Part shown: piece by piece, positions 27,723 through 36,127 of the stretch | How positions within the stretch are numbered: position 1 is the first letter of the stretch | How the letters are laid out: the number at the start of each line of letters is the position of its first letter | Origin: Protaetiibacter sp. | Lineage (GTDB): Bacteria > Actinomycetota > Actinomycetes > Actinomycetales > Microbacteriaceae | Length of the DNA: 64,000 bases | Assembly: GCA_030150265.1 (NCBI GenBank) | Contig: JASLGG010000043.1 | Coordinates: forward strand, 5,200-69,199 | Reading direction: 5' to 3' | The notes under the pieces: model-generated | The model's input: the letters and a program-made list of their open reading frames with translations, nothing else | Database searches by the model: none | Told to the model about the DNA's origin: nothing | Made by a program: the position numbers and the translations under genes

Positions 27723-27938
27723 TCAGGCGCGCCCGTACTTCTTGTGGACTGCCTGCCTGCTCACGCCCAGGCAGAGCGCGATGAGCTGCCAGGACGCACC
27801 CGCGTTCCGGGCGCGCCGCACGGCCGCGGCCTCGTGGCGGTCGAGCTCGCGGCGCAGGCCGGTGAGCGCGCGGAGCGCGACGAGCGGGTCCCGCGATCCG
27901 GCGTCGCCCGCGAGGGTGCGCAGCTCTCCGACGTCCAC
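27723..27938 (-). CDS. Small helix-turn-helix regulator of the ABC exporter operon
   Basis: The protein has 71 residues. A helical N-terminus (LRALTGLRRELDRHEAAAV) leads to a C-terminal HTH: ASWQLIALCLGVSRQAVHKK, ending YGRA. I chose GTG 27938 because TACGGT ends 8 nt upstream with a TTGACG -35 box at 17-bp spacing, which fits a leaderless mRNA. A TTG at 27947 is in frame but overlaps the -10 box. Twin palindromes cover the promoter, so the protein probably represses itself and the exporter. The effector is unknown. Confidence 0.75.
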   Translation of the reverse strand: MDVGELRTLAGDAGSRDPLVALRALTGLRRELDRHEAAAVRRARNAGASWQLIALCLGVSRQAVHKKYGRA

Positions 27939-27942
27939 GGAT

Positions 27943-27958
27943 GTCAACCGTAGTTGAC
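27943..27958. promoter_or_regulatory. Operator 1 of the HTH-ABC operon, over the -10 box
   Basis: GTCAACCGTAGTTGAC is a perfect palindrome with 6-bp arms and a 4-bp spacer. On the minus strand the -10 box TACGGT (27947-27952) lies inside it. Confidence 0.8.
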
Positions 27959-27970
27959 TGGATCGGGCAC

Positions 27971-27986
27971 GTCAACCTGCGTTGAC
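27971..27986. promoter_or_regulatory. Operator 2 of the HTH-ABC operon, over the -35 box
   Basis: GTCAACCTGCGTTGAC has the same 6-bp arms, 28 bp from operator 1. The -35 box TTGACG (27970-27975, minus strand) overlaps its edge. Confidence 0.8.
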
Positions 27987-28032
27987 ATCTAGAGGAACCC
28001 TTCCCTTTTGGGCGATGTTCCGCTACAGTTAG

Positions 28033-28057
28033 TTTGTTAGTTCCATTTACTAACAAA
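28033..28057. promoter_or_regulatory. AT-rich 9-bp palindrome in the adhesin leader
   Basis: TTTGTTAGT and ACTAACAAA are perfect inverted arms around a 7-nt spacer, about 90 nt before the adhesin ATG. It is unusually AT-rich for this genome. It could be an operator or a stem in the 5' leader. Confidence 0.5.
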
Positions 28058-28143
28058 CCCGAACCCCACCCGTACCCGATCGCGGCACCCGGGCGCCTTC
28101 GTCTGCCCGTGCCGATCACGACCGTTTACCCGAGGACCGTCGT

Positions 28144-30090
28144 ATGCTTCCGCTTCGCCGCTCTGCGCGCCGCGCCCCCATCCACCGTGCCGCCACCCGC
28201 CGCCCCGTCCGCACTCTCGCCGGGGCTGCCGCCTCCGCGCTCGTCGCCGCGACCCTCGCCGTCACCGGTGCGCTGGGCGCCGCGGCCGCGACCCCGTGCC
28301 CGCCGGTCGGCGACTACAAGAACCTCCACAACGGCACCTCCCTCGGCTCCGACGACAACGTCAACGTCTACGTCGGCGGTGACCTCTCCGTCGCGGGCGG
28401 CGGTGCCGAGGCCGAGGGACTGGTCGTCGTGGGCGGCGACATGACGATCTCGTCGGGCTACTACAACCTCGGCGTCGCGGGCGTGGGATCGCGCGTGCCG
28501 CCGGCCGCGATGAGCGACATGCTCGTCACGGGCGGCTCGGTGATCGTGTCCTCGGGCACCCTCGACGTCGGCAACAGCATCGGCGGCAACATCGTCGCGG
28601 GCGGCACCGTCACGGGCACGCACGCGACGAGCGGCGGCACGGTCACGCAGAATGCGCCGTCGCCGCTCGCCCCCTACGCCGGCATCCCCGCCCAGATCAC
28701 CCAGGCATCCGCGGAGTACGCGGCGCTCGCCCCCACCGGCGGCTACGACTCGCAGAGCTGGGGCGTGACGTTCTACGGTGACGGCGTGTCGCCGGTCCAG
28801 GTGTTCCAGGTGCCGGGCGACCAGCTCGGCACCCTGGCGGCCCCGCGCGGGCAGAACTTCACCGGCATCCCCGCGGGCGCCGTCATCATCATCAACGTCA
28901 CCGGTTCGACCGCTGTGGTCTCCTCCAACGGCACCCAGCTCGAGGGCGTCGGCGTCAACCCGATGTCGACGAGCGATTTCACCTTCTCGCGACTCACGCA
29001 GTCGATCCTGTGGAACTTCCCGACCGCGGCCGACGTCACCCTCGGCAAGAGCGACCAGCTGCTCGGCTCCGTGCTCGTGCCGAGCGCCGTGAGCATCCTC
29101 ACGGTGCTCACGAGCACGAACGGCCGGGTCCTCACCAACGGCGACCTCGTGCAGGGCGGCGGCTCCGAGGCGGGTCTCGAGTTCCACTCCTTCCCCTTCC
29201 GCGGCGCCGGCGGCTGCACGATCCCCGAGGGTGCGCCCACCGGCGGCTTCTCGGTGAGCAAGACGCTGTCGAACCCGGATGGCGTGCCCGCCGTCCCGAC
29301 GGACTTCACGATCGAGTACTCGATCGACGGCGGCACCGCCTGGGTGCCGTTGACGGTGACGGTCGGCGCCCCCGCCACGGTCTCGGGCCTCCCCGCGGGC
29401 ACCCGCGTGCTATTGCGTGAACCGGCCCCCGCGGCCGTCGCGGGTGGCCTCTGGAGGACCCCGGTGTGGTCGGATGACGACATCATGATCGTCGCCGGAG
29501 CCACCGCGAGCGTCACCGTCACCAACACGCTCGACGCGGTGCTCGATCCGGCGTTCTCGACGGTCGCCTGGGTGGACGACGACGGCGTCACGAAGCAGCT
29601 GCCGCTCACCGGCGGCACGGTGACCGACCGCATCTCGTACAGCGGCCTGACCGCGGGCACGAGCTACCGCTTCGACGGCTGGCTCATGCGCGCCGACGGC
29701 GGCGCGGGCACCCCGATCGGCATCAGCCAGAGCGCGACCTTCACGCCGACCGCCGCCTCGGGCACCCTGACGATGGACTGGATCATCTCCTCCGCCGTGG
29801 CCGCCGCGAACGCCGGACAGCGGGTCGTCATCTACCTCGAGCTCTACGAGGTGGCCGGCGCGGTCGCGCCGATCGCGAGCGATCTCGACATCGACAACCC
29901 GACCGAGTGGTTCACCCTCGCCGCCGCGCCGGGCACCACCCAGCGGCCGGGTCCCGGCGACCCGGGCGACCCGCTCGCCTCCACGGGCGTCGACCTCGGA
30001 GGCCTCCCCGGCCTCGCCGCGCTGCTGCTGGGGGGCGGCGCGCTGCTGCTGGGGATCATCCGGCACCGCCGTCGGCGGACCGCCGGCTGA
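28144..30090 (+). CDS. Cell-wall-anchored adhesin, choice-of-anchor A type, with LASTG sorting signal
   Basis: The 648-residue surface protein has a long signal peptide (residues ~1-48). A choice-of-anchor A/adhesive domain follows (NVNVYVGGDLSVAGGG, GLVVVGGDMTIS, up to about residue 360), then a DUF5979-like domain (GGFSVSKTLSNPDGVPAVP) and a thioester/ester-bond-like repeat near residues 460-595 (STVAWVDDDG, LELYEV). The C-terminus has LASTG at 611-615, a hydrophobic helix and RHRRRR, which is the LAXTG-type signal of class E sortases. No sortase or pilin partner is in the window. Confidence 0.85.
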   Translation: MLPLRRSARRAPIHRAATRRPVRTLAGAAASALVAATLAVTGALGAAAATPCPPVGDYKNLHNGTSLGSDDNVNVYVGGDLSVAGGGAEAEGLVVVGGDMTISSGYYNLGVAGVGSRVPPAAMSDMLVTGGSVIVSSGTLDVGNSIGGNIVAGGTVTGTHATSGGTVTQNAPSPLAPYAGIPAQITQASAEYAALAPTGGYDSQSWGVTFYGDGVSPVQVFQVPGDQLGTLAAPRGQNFTGIPAGAVIIINVTGSTAVVSSNGTQLEGVGVNPMSTSDFTFSRLTQSILWNFPTAADVTLGKSDQLLGSVLVPSAVSILTVLTSTNGRVLTNGDLVQGGGSEAGLEFHSFPFRGAGGCTIPEGAPTGGFSVSKTLSNPDGVPAVPTDFTIEYSIDGGTAWVPLTVTVGAPATVSGLPAGTRVLLREPAPAAVAGGLWRTPVWSDDDIMIVAGATASVTVTNTLDAVLDPAFSTVAWVDDDGVTKQLPLTGGTVTDRISYSGLTAGTSYRFDGWLMRADGGAGTPIGISQSATFTPTAASGTLTMDWIISSAVAAANAGQRVVIYLELYEVAGAVAPIASDLDIDNPTEWFTLAAAPGTTQRPGPGDPGDPLASTGVDLGGLPGLAALLLGGGALLLGIIRHRRRRTAG

Positions 30091-30093
30091 GCG

Positions 30094-30130
30094 CTCCTGA
30101 CCCGTCCCGCTCGGTGGGGCGGGTCAGGAG
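30094..30130. terminator. Bidirectional terminator between the adhesin and lipoprotein genes
   Basis: CTCCTGACCCG and CGGGTCAGGAG form a perfect 11-bp stem. The arm at 30120-30130 contains the stop codon of the convergent lipoprotein gene. Confidence 0.7.
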
Positions 30131-30921
30131 TCGGTGTCCTCGGGCAGGCCGGAGCCCGTCACGCAGTGCGTGCCGTCGAGTTCCGACGTCCAGCTCGCGA
30201 CGCCCCCGCCGAGCGAGGCGCCGAGCTCCGTGACGACCGTCTCGCAGCCGCTGAACACGAGCCCGGGGTCGTCTGCCTGGAAGCCGTAGCGGTGGTTCGC
30301 CCAGCGCGTGAAGTGGCCGGCGGCGCCGACCGCGTCGGTGTCGCCGTGGAAGCCCACGACGAGCGCGCCCGTGCCGGTGCCCGCGATCAGCCGATCGCGA
30401 TCGCAGTGCGGCGCCTCCGGCACCGCGGCCGGGTCCTCCACGAGGACGCCGTCGGATGCGAGTGAGAGGTGCGCGGTGAGCGGCTGCACGCGGATCCACC
30501 GGGCCGTATCCGCCGGATCGCCCGCCCACGGGGTGTCGCCGACCGGGGTGGCCGACACCTCGATGGAGGCGAAGCTCCACAGCTGCTCCTCGTAGACGGT
30601 GTCCTCGAGGGCGCCGAGGCATCCCGCGGTCATCATCCCGGCGAGCGGGCGGCCCTCGTCGGAGTCCCAGGCGTAGGAACGGTGCACGATCTCGCGCAGC
30701 TGCAGCGCCGCGCCGGATGCGTCGGTCACGATCACCGCGATGCCGAGCACGGCGTCCTCCGGGAGCGGGCCGAGCAGCGATCCGGATGCTTGCGAGGCGC
30801 TCGGCGCGGTCGTCGGCGTGCCCGTGCCGGGATCCGCGGGCGGGAGCGGGTCGCACGCACTCAGCAGGACCGTCGCGAGCGCGAGAAGGGCCAGGGCGTG
30901 CGGGGTGACGCGACGGGACAT
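30124..30921 (-). CDS. Lipoprotein of unknown function
   Basis: The 265-residue protein has a short signal peptide with lipobox LLSAC (Cys 23), then a Pro/Thr/Ser-rich linker (residues ~25-50) typical of cell-wall-spanning lipoproteins. The remaining domain contains four cysteines (AGCLGALED, APHCDRD, FSGCETVV, THCVTG) that could pair as disulfides. I do not recognise the family. ATG 30921 is chosen over an upstream ATG because GAGG lies 4 nt before it and the signal peptide follows directly. Confidence 0.7.
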   Translation of the reverse strand: MSRRVTPHALALLALATVLLSACDPLPPADPGTGTPTTAPSASQASGSLLGPLPEDAVLGIAVIVTDASGAALQLREIVHRSYAWDSDEGRPLAGMMTAGCLGALEDTVYEEQLWSFASIEVSATPVGDTPWAGDPADTARWIRVQPLTAHLSLASDGVLVEDPAAVPEAPHCDRDRLIAGTGTGALVVGFHGDTDAVGAAGHFTRWANHRYGFQADDPGLVFSGCETVVTELGASLGGGVASWTSELDGTHCVTGSGLPEDTDS

Positions 30922-31026
30922 GCGACCTCGATCGTGTGGTGGTGGGGTGAGCACAGTGTAGGGATCGCGGGGTCGCGGCGGAATGGGGGTCCCGGATGAT
31001 CGGAACCCGGCGTCGGTCGCGGGCCA

Positions 31027-31032
31027 TAGGCT
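31027..31032 (+). promoter_or_regulatory. -10 box of the ABC-2 exporter operon, probable leaderless transcript
   Basis: TAGGCT lies 8 nt before the GTG at 31041; no ribosome site is visible. Confidence 0.45.
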
Positions 31033-31040
31033 CTATTCCC

Positions 31041-31961
31041 GTGTCCGTGATCATCGCCTCCGAGCTCGTCAAGCGCTACGGCGACTTCACCGCCGTCGAC
31101 GGCATCTCCTTCGAGGTCGCGCCGGGGGAGTCGTTCGGGCTGCTCGGCCCCAACGGTGCCGGCAAGTCCACCACGATGCGGATGATCGGGGCGGTCTCCA
31201 CGCGCAGCGCCGGCCGGCTCGAGGTGCTCGGCCTCGACCCCGACGAGCACGGCCCCGAGATCCGGGCCCGTCTCGGCGTCGTGCCCCAGCAGGACAACCT
31301 CGACAACGAGCTCCGGGTGCGCGAGAACCTGCTCGCCTACGGACGCTATTTCGGGCTGCCGCGCAAGCTCGTCGCCGAGCGGGCCGATGAGCTGCTCGTG
31401 TTCGCCCAGCTCGCCGATCGCGCCGGAGCCACCGTCGAGGAGCTCTCCGGCGGCATGAAGCGCCGCCTCACGATCGCCCGCGCGCTCATCAACGAGCCCC
31501 GCATCCTGCTGCTCGACGAGCCGACCACCGGTCTCGACCCGCAGGCGCGCCACATCCTCTGGGACCGCCTGTTCCGCCTCAAGGAGCAGGGCACCACGCT
31601 GCTGCTCACGACGCACTACATGGACGAGGCCGAGCAGCTGTGCGACCGGCTCGTCGTGGTCGATCACGGCCGCATCATGGCGGAGGGGAGCCCGGCATCC
31701 CTCATCCGCGAGTACTCGACGCGTGAGGTGCTCGAGGTGCGCTTCGGATCGGAGAACAACGCCGCCGCCGCGACCGCGCTCGAGGGCGTCGGCGACCGGC
31801 TCGAGGTTCTGCCCGACCGGATCCTGCTCTATGCCGACGATGCCGAGGCGGCGCTCGTCGAGGTGACGGCGCGCGGCCTGCAGCCGCTCACGAGCCTCGT
31901 GCGGCGCTCGAGCCTCGAGGATGTCTTCCTGCGCCTCACGGGAAGGTCGCTGATCGAATGA
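31041..31961 (+). CDS. ABC-2 exporter ATPase (NodI/DrrA-like)
   Basis: The 306-residue ATPase has Walker A GPNGAGKST, the signature LSGGMKRRLTIARAL, Walker B ILLLDEPTTGLDP and the switch His in LLTTHYMDEAEQ. A C-terminal extension of about 80 residues is typical of DrrA/NodI-like exporters. It works with the two membrane proteins encoded downstream; each start overlaps the preceding stop by 4 nt. The exported substrate (drug, lipid or glycan) cannot be told from sequence. Confidence 0.9.
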   Translation: MSVIIASELVKRYGDFTAVDGISFEVAPGESFGLLGPNGAGKSTTMRMIGAVSTRSAGRLEVLGLDPDEHGPEIRARLGVVPQQDNLDNELRVRENLLAYGRYFGLPRKLVAERADELLVFAQLADRAGATVEELSGGMKRRLTIARALINEPRILLLDEPTTGLDPQARHILWDRLFRLKEQGTTLLLTTHYMDEAEQLCDRLVVVDHGRIMAEGSPASLIREYSTREVLEVRFGSENNAAAATALEGVGDRLEVLPDRILLYADDAEAALVEVTARGLQPLTSLVRRSSLEDVFLRLTGRSLIE

Positions 31962-32806
31962 GCGCCGCATTGCAGGGTGTCGACGCGCTCGCCGCAGAGG
32001 CGCGTGCCGCCGGCATCCGCGCGCGTCGCTTCGGCGCCTGGTACGTGGTGGAGCACCACGTGCGCATCTGGCGGCGCTACCTCGGGGTCAACGTGGCGGC
32101 CGCGATCGGCACGCCCGTGCTCTATCTCTTCGCCTTCGGCGTCGGGCTCGGCGTGCTCGTGCAGGCGAACGCGGGGCCGTCGGGTGTCGACGGCGTCCCG
32201 TACCTCGTGTTCGTGGCGCCCGCGCTCATCGCCACCGCATCCGTCACCATCGCCTCGAGTGAGTTCACCTACCCGGTCATGCAGGGGTTCAAGTGGAACC
32301 CGATCTACTTCGGCATGAACGCCTCGCCCCTCACGGCCCGGCAGATCGTCGACGGCATCGTGCTCTTCGTGGCGCTGCGGATGCTCGTGACCAACGTCGC
32401 GTACGTCGCCGTGATGGCCGCCTTCGGCGCGGTGCCGCAGCTGTGGGGTCTGCTCACGGTGCTCACGGCGACGGCCGCGGGCCTCGCGCTCGGCACCCCG
32501 CTGCTCGCGTACTCCTCGACGCTTCGCGAGGACCGGGGGCAGTTCGCGGTGCTCCAGCGGGTGCTCGTGCTGCCGCTCACGCTCTTCAGCGGCACGGTGT
32601 TCCCGCTGACCCAGCTGCCGTTCTTCCTGCAGTGGATCGGCTGGCTCTCGCCGCTCTGGCACGCCTCCGAGCTCGGTCGCGTCGTCGCCTACGGGGCGGA
32701 GCGGCCGGTGTGGCTCATCGCCGTGCACATCGGCTATCTGATGCTGCTGAGCGCCGCGGGATGGATGCTCGCGGTGCGCCTGGCGGCACGGAGGCTCAAC
32801 CGATGA
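31958..32806 (+). CDS. ABC-2 type membrane protein 1
   Basis: The 282-residue protein has an amphipathic N-terminus and six hydrophobic helices (for example VAAAIGTPVLYLFAFGVGLG and LWGLLTVLTATAAGLALGTP). LPLTLFSGTVFPLTQLP is the NodJ-like motif before the last helices. It overlaps its ATPase gene and the second membrane-protein gene by ATGA, so the three genes form one unit. Confidence 0.87.
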   Translation: MSAALQGVDALAAEARAAGIRARRFGAWYVVEHHVRIWRRYLGVNVAAAIGTPVLYLFAFGVGLGVLVQANAGPSGVDGVPYLVFVAPALIATASVTIASSEFTYPVMQGFKWNPIYFGMNASPLTARQIVDGIVLFVALRMLVTNVAYVAVMAAFGAVPQLWGLLTVLTATAAGLALGTPLLAYSSTLREDRGQFAVLQRVLVLPLTLFSGTVFPLTQLPFFLQWIGWLSPLWHASELGRVVAYGAERPVWLIAVHIGYLMLLSAAGWMLAVRLAARRLNR

Positions 32807-33624
32807 GCACGACATCCGCCGCCCGCGGCCCCCGCACCGGCGGCGTCCGGGCGCTCTACGCGGGCAACGCGGGCGCGGTGGTCGCCCGTGGGTTGCAGGC
32901 GACCAAGTCGACCAACTGGGTCGTCGTGCTCTCGGGCTTCGTGGAGCCGATCTTCTACCTGCTGTCTCTCGGCGTCGGCCTCGGCGCCTTCATCGGCGAC
33001 GTGCACGACGCGGCAGGCCACGCGATCCCGTATGCCGCCTACATCGCGCCCGCGCTGCTCGCGGTGTCGGCGATGAACGGCGCCATCTACGACTCCACGT
33101 GGAACGTCTTCTTCAAGATGAACTTCGGCAAGCTCTACGAGGGCATGCTCGCCACGAGTCTCGGACCGCTCGACATCGCGCTCGGTGAGATCCTGCTGGC
33201 GCTGTTCCGCGGCGCCGTCTACGGCGTGGGATTCCAGATCGTCATGCAGCTCATGGGCCTCAACCTCTCGTGGACCGCGCTGCTCGCCGTGCCCGCTGTG
33301 CTGCTCATCGCCTTCGGCTTCGCGAGCATCGGCATGGGCATCACGAGCTACCTCAAGACCTTCCAGCAGATGGAATGGATCGCCTTCGCCCTGCTGCCGA
33401 TGTTCCTCTTCTCGGCGACCTTCTACCCGCTCGCCGTCTACCCCGAGCCGATCCAGTGGCTCGTGCAGGCGCTCCCGCTCTGGCACGGCGTCGAGCTCGT
33501 GCGCGGCCTCACGACGGGCGTGCTCGGGCCCGCGATGCTCGTGCACGTGCTCTACTACCTCGTGATGATCGTCGCGGGCCTCTTCTTCACGACGAGGCGA
33601 CTGCGCACGCTCTTCCTCGACTGA
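32803..33624 (+). CDS. ABC-2 type membrane protein 2
   Basis: The 273-residue protein is a second ABC-2 membrane subunit, with WVVVLSGFVEPIFYLLSLGV near its N-terminus and FLFSATFYPLAVYPEP near its C-terminus. Two different membrane subunits with one ATPase suggest a heterodimeric channel. A copy of the two-hairpin repeat begins 8 nt after its stop. Confidence 0.87.
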   Translation: MSTTSAARGPRTGGVRALYAGNAGAVVARGLQATKSTNWVVVLSGFVEPIFYLLSLGVGLGAFIGDVHDAAGHAIPYAAYIAPALLAVSAMNGAIYDSTWNVFFKMNFGKLYEGMLATSLGPLDIALGEILLALFRGAVYGVGFQIVMQLMGLNLSWTALLAVPAVLLIAFGFASIGMGITSYLKTFQQMEWIAFALLPMFLFSATFYPLAVYPEPIQWLVQALPLWHGVELVRGLTTGVLGPAMLVHVLYYLVMIVAGLFFTTRRLRTLFLD

Positions 33625-33632
33625 ATTTTCTT

Positions 33633-33707
33633 GCGCCGCGGTGATCCGCGGCGCTCGGCCGTGCGGCCGGCCGTGCGCGGACGCCCGGCCGCACGGGTGC
33701 CGACACC
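33633..33707 (+). repeat. Two-hairpin intergenic repeat, copy 2 (after the ABC-2 operon)
   Basis: Hairpin 1 is a perfect 9-bp stem (33633-33641 with 33646-33654) around TGAT. Hairpin 2 is a perfect 12-bp stem (33659-33670 with 33685-33696). It ends in GTGCCGACACC (33697-33707). The four variable stem bases are GTGC/GCAC here, against GATC/GATC in copy 1. It separates the convergent exporter and riboflavin operons. Confidence 0.85.
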
Positions 33708-33746
33708 GGTGGGGTGCCTGACGGTGGGGGTGCCGAGGTCAGGTGA

Positions 33747-34226
33747 TCAGCGAGCGGAGCGGATGCGGGCGAGCACGCGGGCGGTCGCGAGCACGGCCTC
33801 CGCCGCCTCGGCCCCCTTGTCCTCCTTCGAGCCGGGGAAGCCGGCGCGGTCGATGCCCTGCTGCTCGTCGTCGAGGGTGAGCACGCCGAACCCGACGGGC
33901 TTGCCGGTGTCGATCGCGACCCGGGTGAGGCCGTCGGTGGCGGCGTTCGAGACGAACTCGAAGTGCGGCGTGCCGCCCCGGATGATCACGCCGAGGGCGA
34001 CCACTCCATCCGCACCCGCCTCGAGGGCAGCCTTCGCCGCCACCGGCAGCTCGAAGCTGCCCGGCACGCGGAACACCTCGACCTCGGCCCCGGACGCCGC
34101 GAGCGTGCGCAGCGCGCCCTGCAGCAGGCCCTCGGTGATGCGCTCGTGCCAGGTTCCGGCGACCACGGCGATCCGCAGCCCCGTCCCGTCGGTGTCGAGC
34201 TCGGTCGGACGTCCTTCGCCGCTCAT
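33747..34226 (-). CDS. ribH: 6,7-dimethyl-8-ribityllumazine synthase
   Basis: This 159-residue enzyme condenses the RibA/RibD-derived pyrimidine with the RibB product, the step before riboflavin. Family motifs are VVAGTWHERITEGLL, FRVPGSFELPVAAK, GVIIRGGTPHFEFV and GVLTLDDEQQ (typically ...NTEQ). It is the last gene of the rib operon and overlaps ribBA by 4 nt. Confidence 0.95.
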   Translation of the reverse strand: MSGEGRPTELDTDGTGLRIAVVAGTWHERITEGLLQGALRTLAASGAEVEVFRVPGSFELPVAAKAALEAGADGVVALGVIIRGGTPHFEFVSNAATDGLTRVAIDTGKPVGFGVLTLDDEQQGIDRAGFPGSKEDKGAEAAEAVLATARVLARIRSAR

Positions 34227-35509
34227 TCGGTTCCCTCCGCGGTCGTGGTGGTGAGGCGCCCCACGAGCGCCTCATGGTCGGGGAGCGCGTGGCCCATCCG
34301 GTCGCGCTTCGCGTCGAGGTAGCCCTCGTTGTGCTCGCCGACACCGACGACGAGCGGCACGAGCTCGTCGACCTCGATGCCGCGCGCGGCCAGCTGGCGG
34401 GCCTTCTCCGGGTTGTTCGACAGCAGCCGCACGCGGCGGATGCCGAGGTCCTTGAGGATGCCGACCGCCGCCCCGTAGTCGCGGGCGTCGGCGGGGAGGC
34501 CGAGCGCGAGGTTGGCGTCGAGCGTGTCGAAACCGTCCTCCTGCAGCCGGTAGGCGCGCAGCTTGTTGATGAGGCCGATGCCGCGCCCCTCCTGGCCGCG
34601 CAGGTAGACGACCATGCCGCCCTCCACGCGGATCGTGTCGAGCGCGGCCTGCAGCTGCGGCCCGCACTCGCATTTGAGCGAGCCGAAGGCCTCGCCCGTG
34701 AGGCACTCGGAGTGCACGCGCACGAGCGCGCCATCGCGCGGCTCGCCCGAGATCCAGGCGACGTGGTCGGCACCCGTCGAGCGGTCGCGGTAGGCGCGCA
34801 CGCGGAAGTCGCCGTGCGCGGTCGGCACGGTGGTCTCCACCTCGAAGCTCACGCGCTGCCACTCGGGCACCTCGACCTCGGCCTTCGGGTCACGCTCGCA
34901 ACGGCGCTCCTCCATGAAGCGGATGAGCGCCTCGATCGTGATGACCGGGATGTTCTCGCGCTCGCCGAGCTTGATGAGGTTCGGCAGGCGCATCATCTCG
35001 CCGTCCTCGTCGACGATCTCGACGATCGCCGCGACCGGCGTGAGCCCCGCGAGCTTCATGAGGTCGACGGATGCCTCGGTGTGCCCGTCGCGCTCGCGCA
35101 CGCCGCCGTCGACCGCCCGCAGCGGGAGGATGTGACCGGGACGGTTGAGGCTCGCCGGAGTCGACGCGGGGTCGGACAGCACGCGGAGGGTGTGCGCCCG
35201 GTCGGATGCCGAGATGCCCGTCGAGTAGCGGTCGGCCGCATCGACCGACACCGTGTAGGCCGTGCCGCGCGGGTCCTGGTTCTCGGCGACCATCGGCGGC
35301 AGCTCGAGCCGGTCGGCGATCTCGTTGGTCATGGGGGCGCAGATGAAGCCCGAGGAGTGCTTGACCGCCCAGGCGACCCACTCCTGGCTCGCCGTCTCGG
35401 CGGCGAGCACCACGTCGCCCTCGTTCTCGCGTCCCTCGTCGTCGGCCACGATCACGGGCCGCCCCTCGCGCAGCGCGCTGAGCGCGGTGGGGATGTCGCT
35501 GAGGCTCAT
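34223..35509 (-). CDS. ribBA: Bifunctional DHBP synthase / GTP cyclohydrolase II
   Basis: The 428-residue protein makes both riboflavin precursors. The N-terminal RibB part (to about residue 210) has VIVADDEGRENEGDVVLAA and RPGHILPLRA. The C-terminal RibA part has the zinc ligands in HSECLTGEAFGSLKCECG and the GTP-binding LRGQEGRGIGL. ATG 35509 overlaps the ribE stop; its end overlaps the ribH start. Confidence 0.96.
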   Translation of the reverse strand: MSLSDIPTALSALREGRPVIVADDEGRENEGDVVLAAETASQEWVAWAVKHSSGFICAPMTNEIADRLELPPMVAENQDPRGTAYTVSVDAADRYSTGISASDRAHTLRVLSDPASTPASLNRPGHILPLRAVDGGVRERDGHTEASVDLMKLAGLTPVAAIVEIVDEDGEMMRLPNLIKLGERENIPVITIEALIRFMEERRCERDPKAEVEVPEWQRVSFEVETTVPTAHGDFRVRAYRDRSTGADHVAWISGEPRDGALVRVHSECLTGEAFGSLKCECGPQLQAALDTIRVEGGMVVYLRGQEGRGIGLINKLRAYRLQEDGFDTLDANLALGLPADARDYGAAVGILKDLGIRRVRLLSNNPEKARQLAARGIEVDELVPLVVGVGEHNEGYLDAKRDRMGHALPDHEALVGRLTTTTAEGTE

Positions 35510-36126
35510 CGCCGTCCTTCCTTCTGCCAGGCCAGCATGCGTTCCACGTGCCGCGCCAGGATGTCGGTCTCGAGATTCACCCGATCGCCCGCGGTGAGCG
35601 TGCCGAGGGTCGTGGCCTCGAGCGTCTCCGGGATGAGCGACACCTCGAACCACTGCTCCGGCTCGGCGGCATCCGACACGGCGCTCACGGTGAGCGAGGT
35701 GCCGTCGATCGCGATCGAGCCCTTGCGGGTCACCAGGCCCGCCAGCTCGTCGGGCAGGGTGAAGCGCACGACGCGCCAGGCAGAGCCGTCCTCGACCCCG
35801 AGCACGGCGGCGGTGCCGTCGACATGGCCCTGCACGATGTGGCCGCCGAGGCGGTCGCCCACCGCGGTGGCGCGCTCGACGTTGACGCGGTCGCCGGGCT
35901 TCCGCAGGCCGAGCGTCGTGACCGCGATCGAGGCGGCCATGACGTCGGCGGTGAACCAGTCCTCGCCCTGGTCGATGACGGTCAGGCAGACGCCCGAGAC
36001 CGCGATCGAGTCGCCGTGGGATGCGTCGGAGACCGCGATGGGGGCGCGCACGGTGATGCGTGCCGCGTCGGCCGTGGGCTCCCAGGCGAGCACCTCGCCG
36101 CGTTCCTCGATGATGCCGGTGAACAT
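35506..36126 (-). CDS. ribE: Riboflavin synthase alpha chain
   Basis: This 206-residue enzyme dismutates two lumazines into riboflavin. It has two tandem lumazine-binding domains, starting MFTGIIEERGEV and GHIVQGHVDGTA. Each carries the typical pattern (SGVCLTV and DGTSLTV). It starts 1 nt after the ribD stop and overlaps ribBA by 4 nt. Confidence 0.95.
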   Translation of the reverse strand: MFTGIIEERGEVLAWEPTADAARITVRAPIAVSDASHGDSIAVSGVCLTVIDQGEDWFTADVMAASIAVTTLGLRKPGDRVNVERATAVGDRLGGHIVQGHVDGTAAVLGVEDGSAWRVVRFTLPDELAGLVTRKGSIAIDGTSLTVSAVSDAAEPEQWFEVSLIPETLEATTLGTLTAGDRVNLETDILARHVERMLAWQKEGRR

Positions 36127-36127
36127 G

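Noticed and set aside
27945..27947. TTG start for the small HTH protein
   Set aside because: It overlaps the TACGGT -10 box, so it would be upstream of the transcription start. GTG 27938 fits a leaderless mRNA with a 17-bp promoter spacing.
33631..34254. Plus-strand frame over the repeat and ribH
   Set aside because: It is antisense to ribH and begins inside the two-hairpin repeat; no ribosome site or domain is present.
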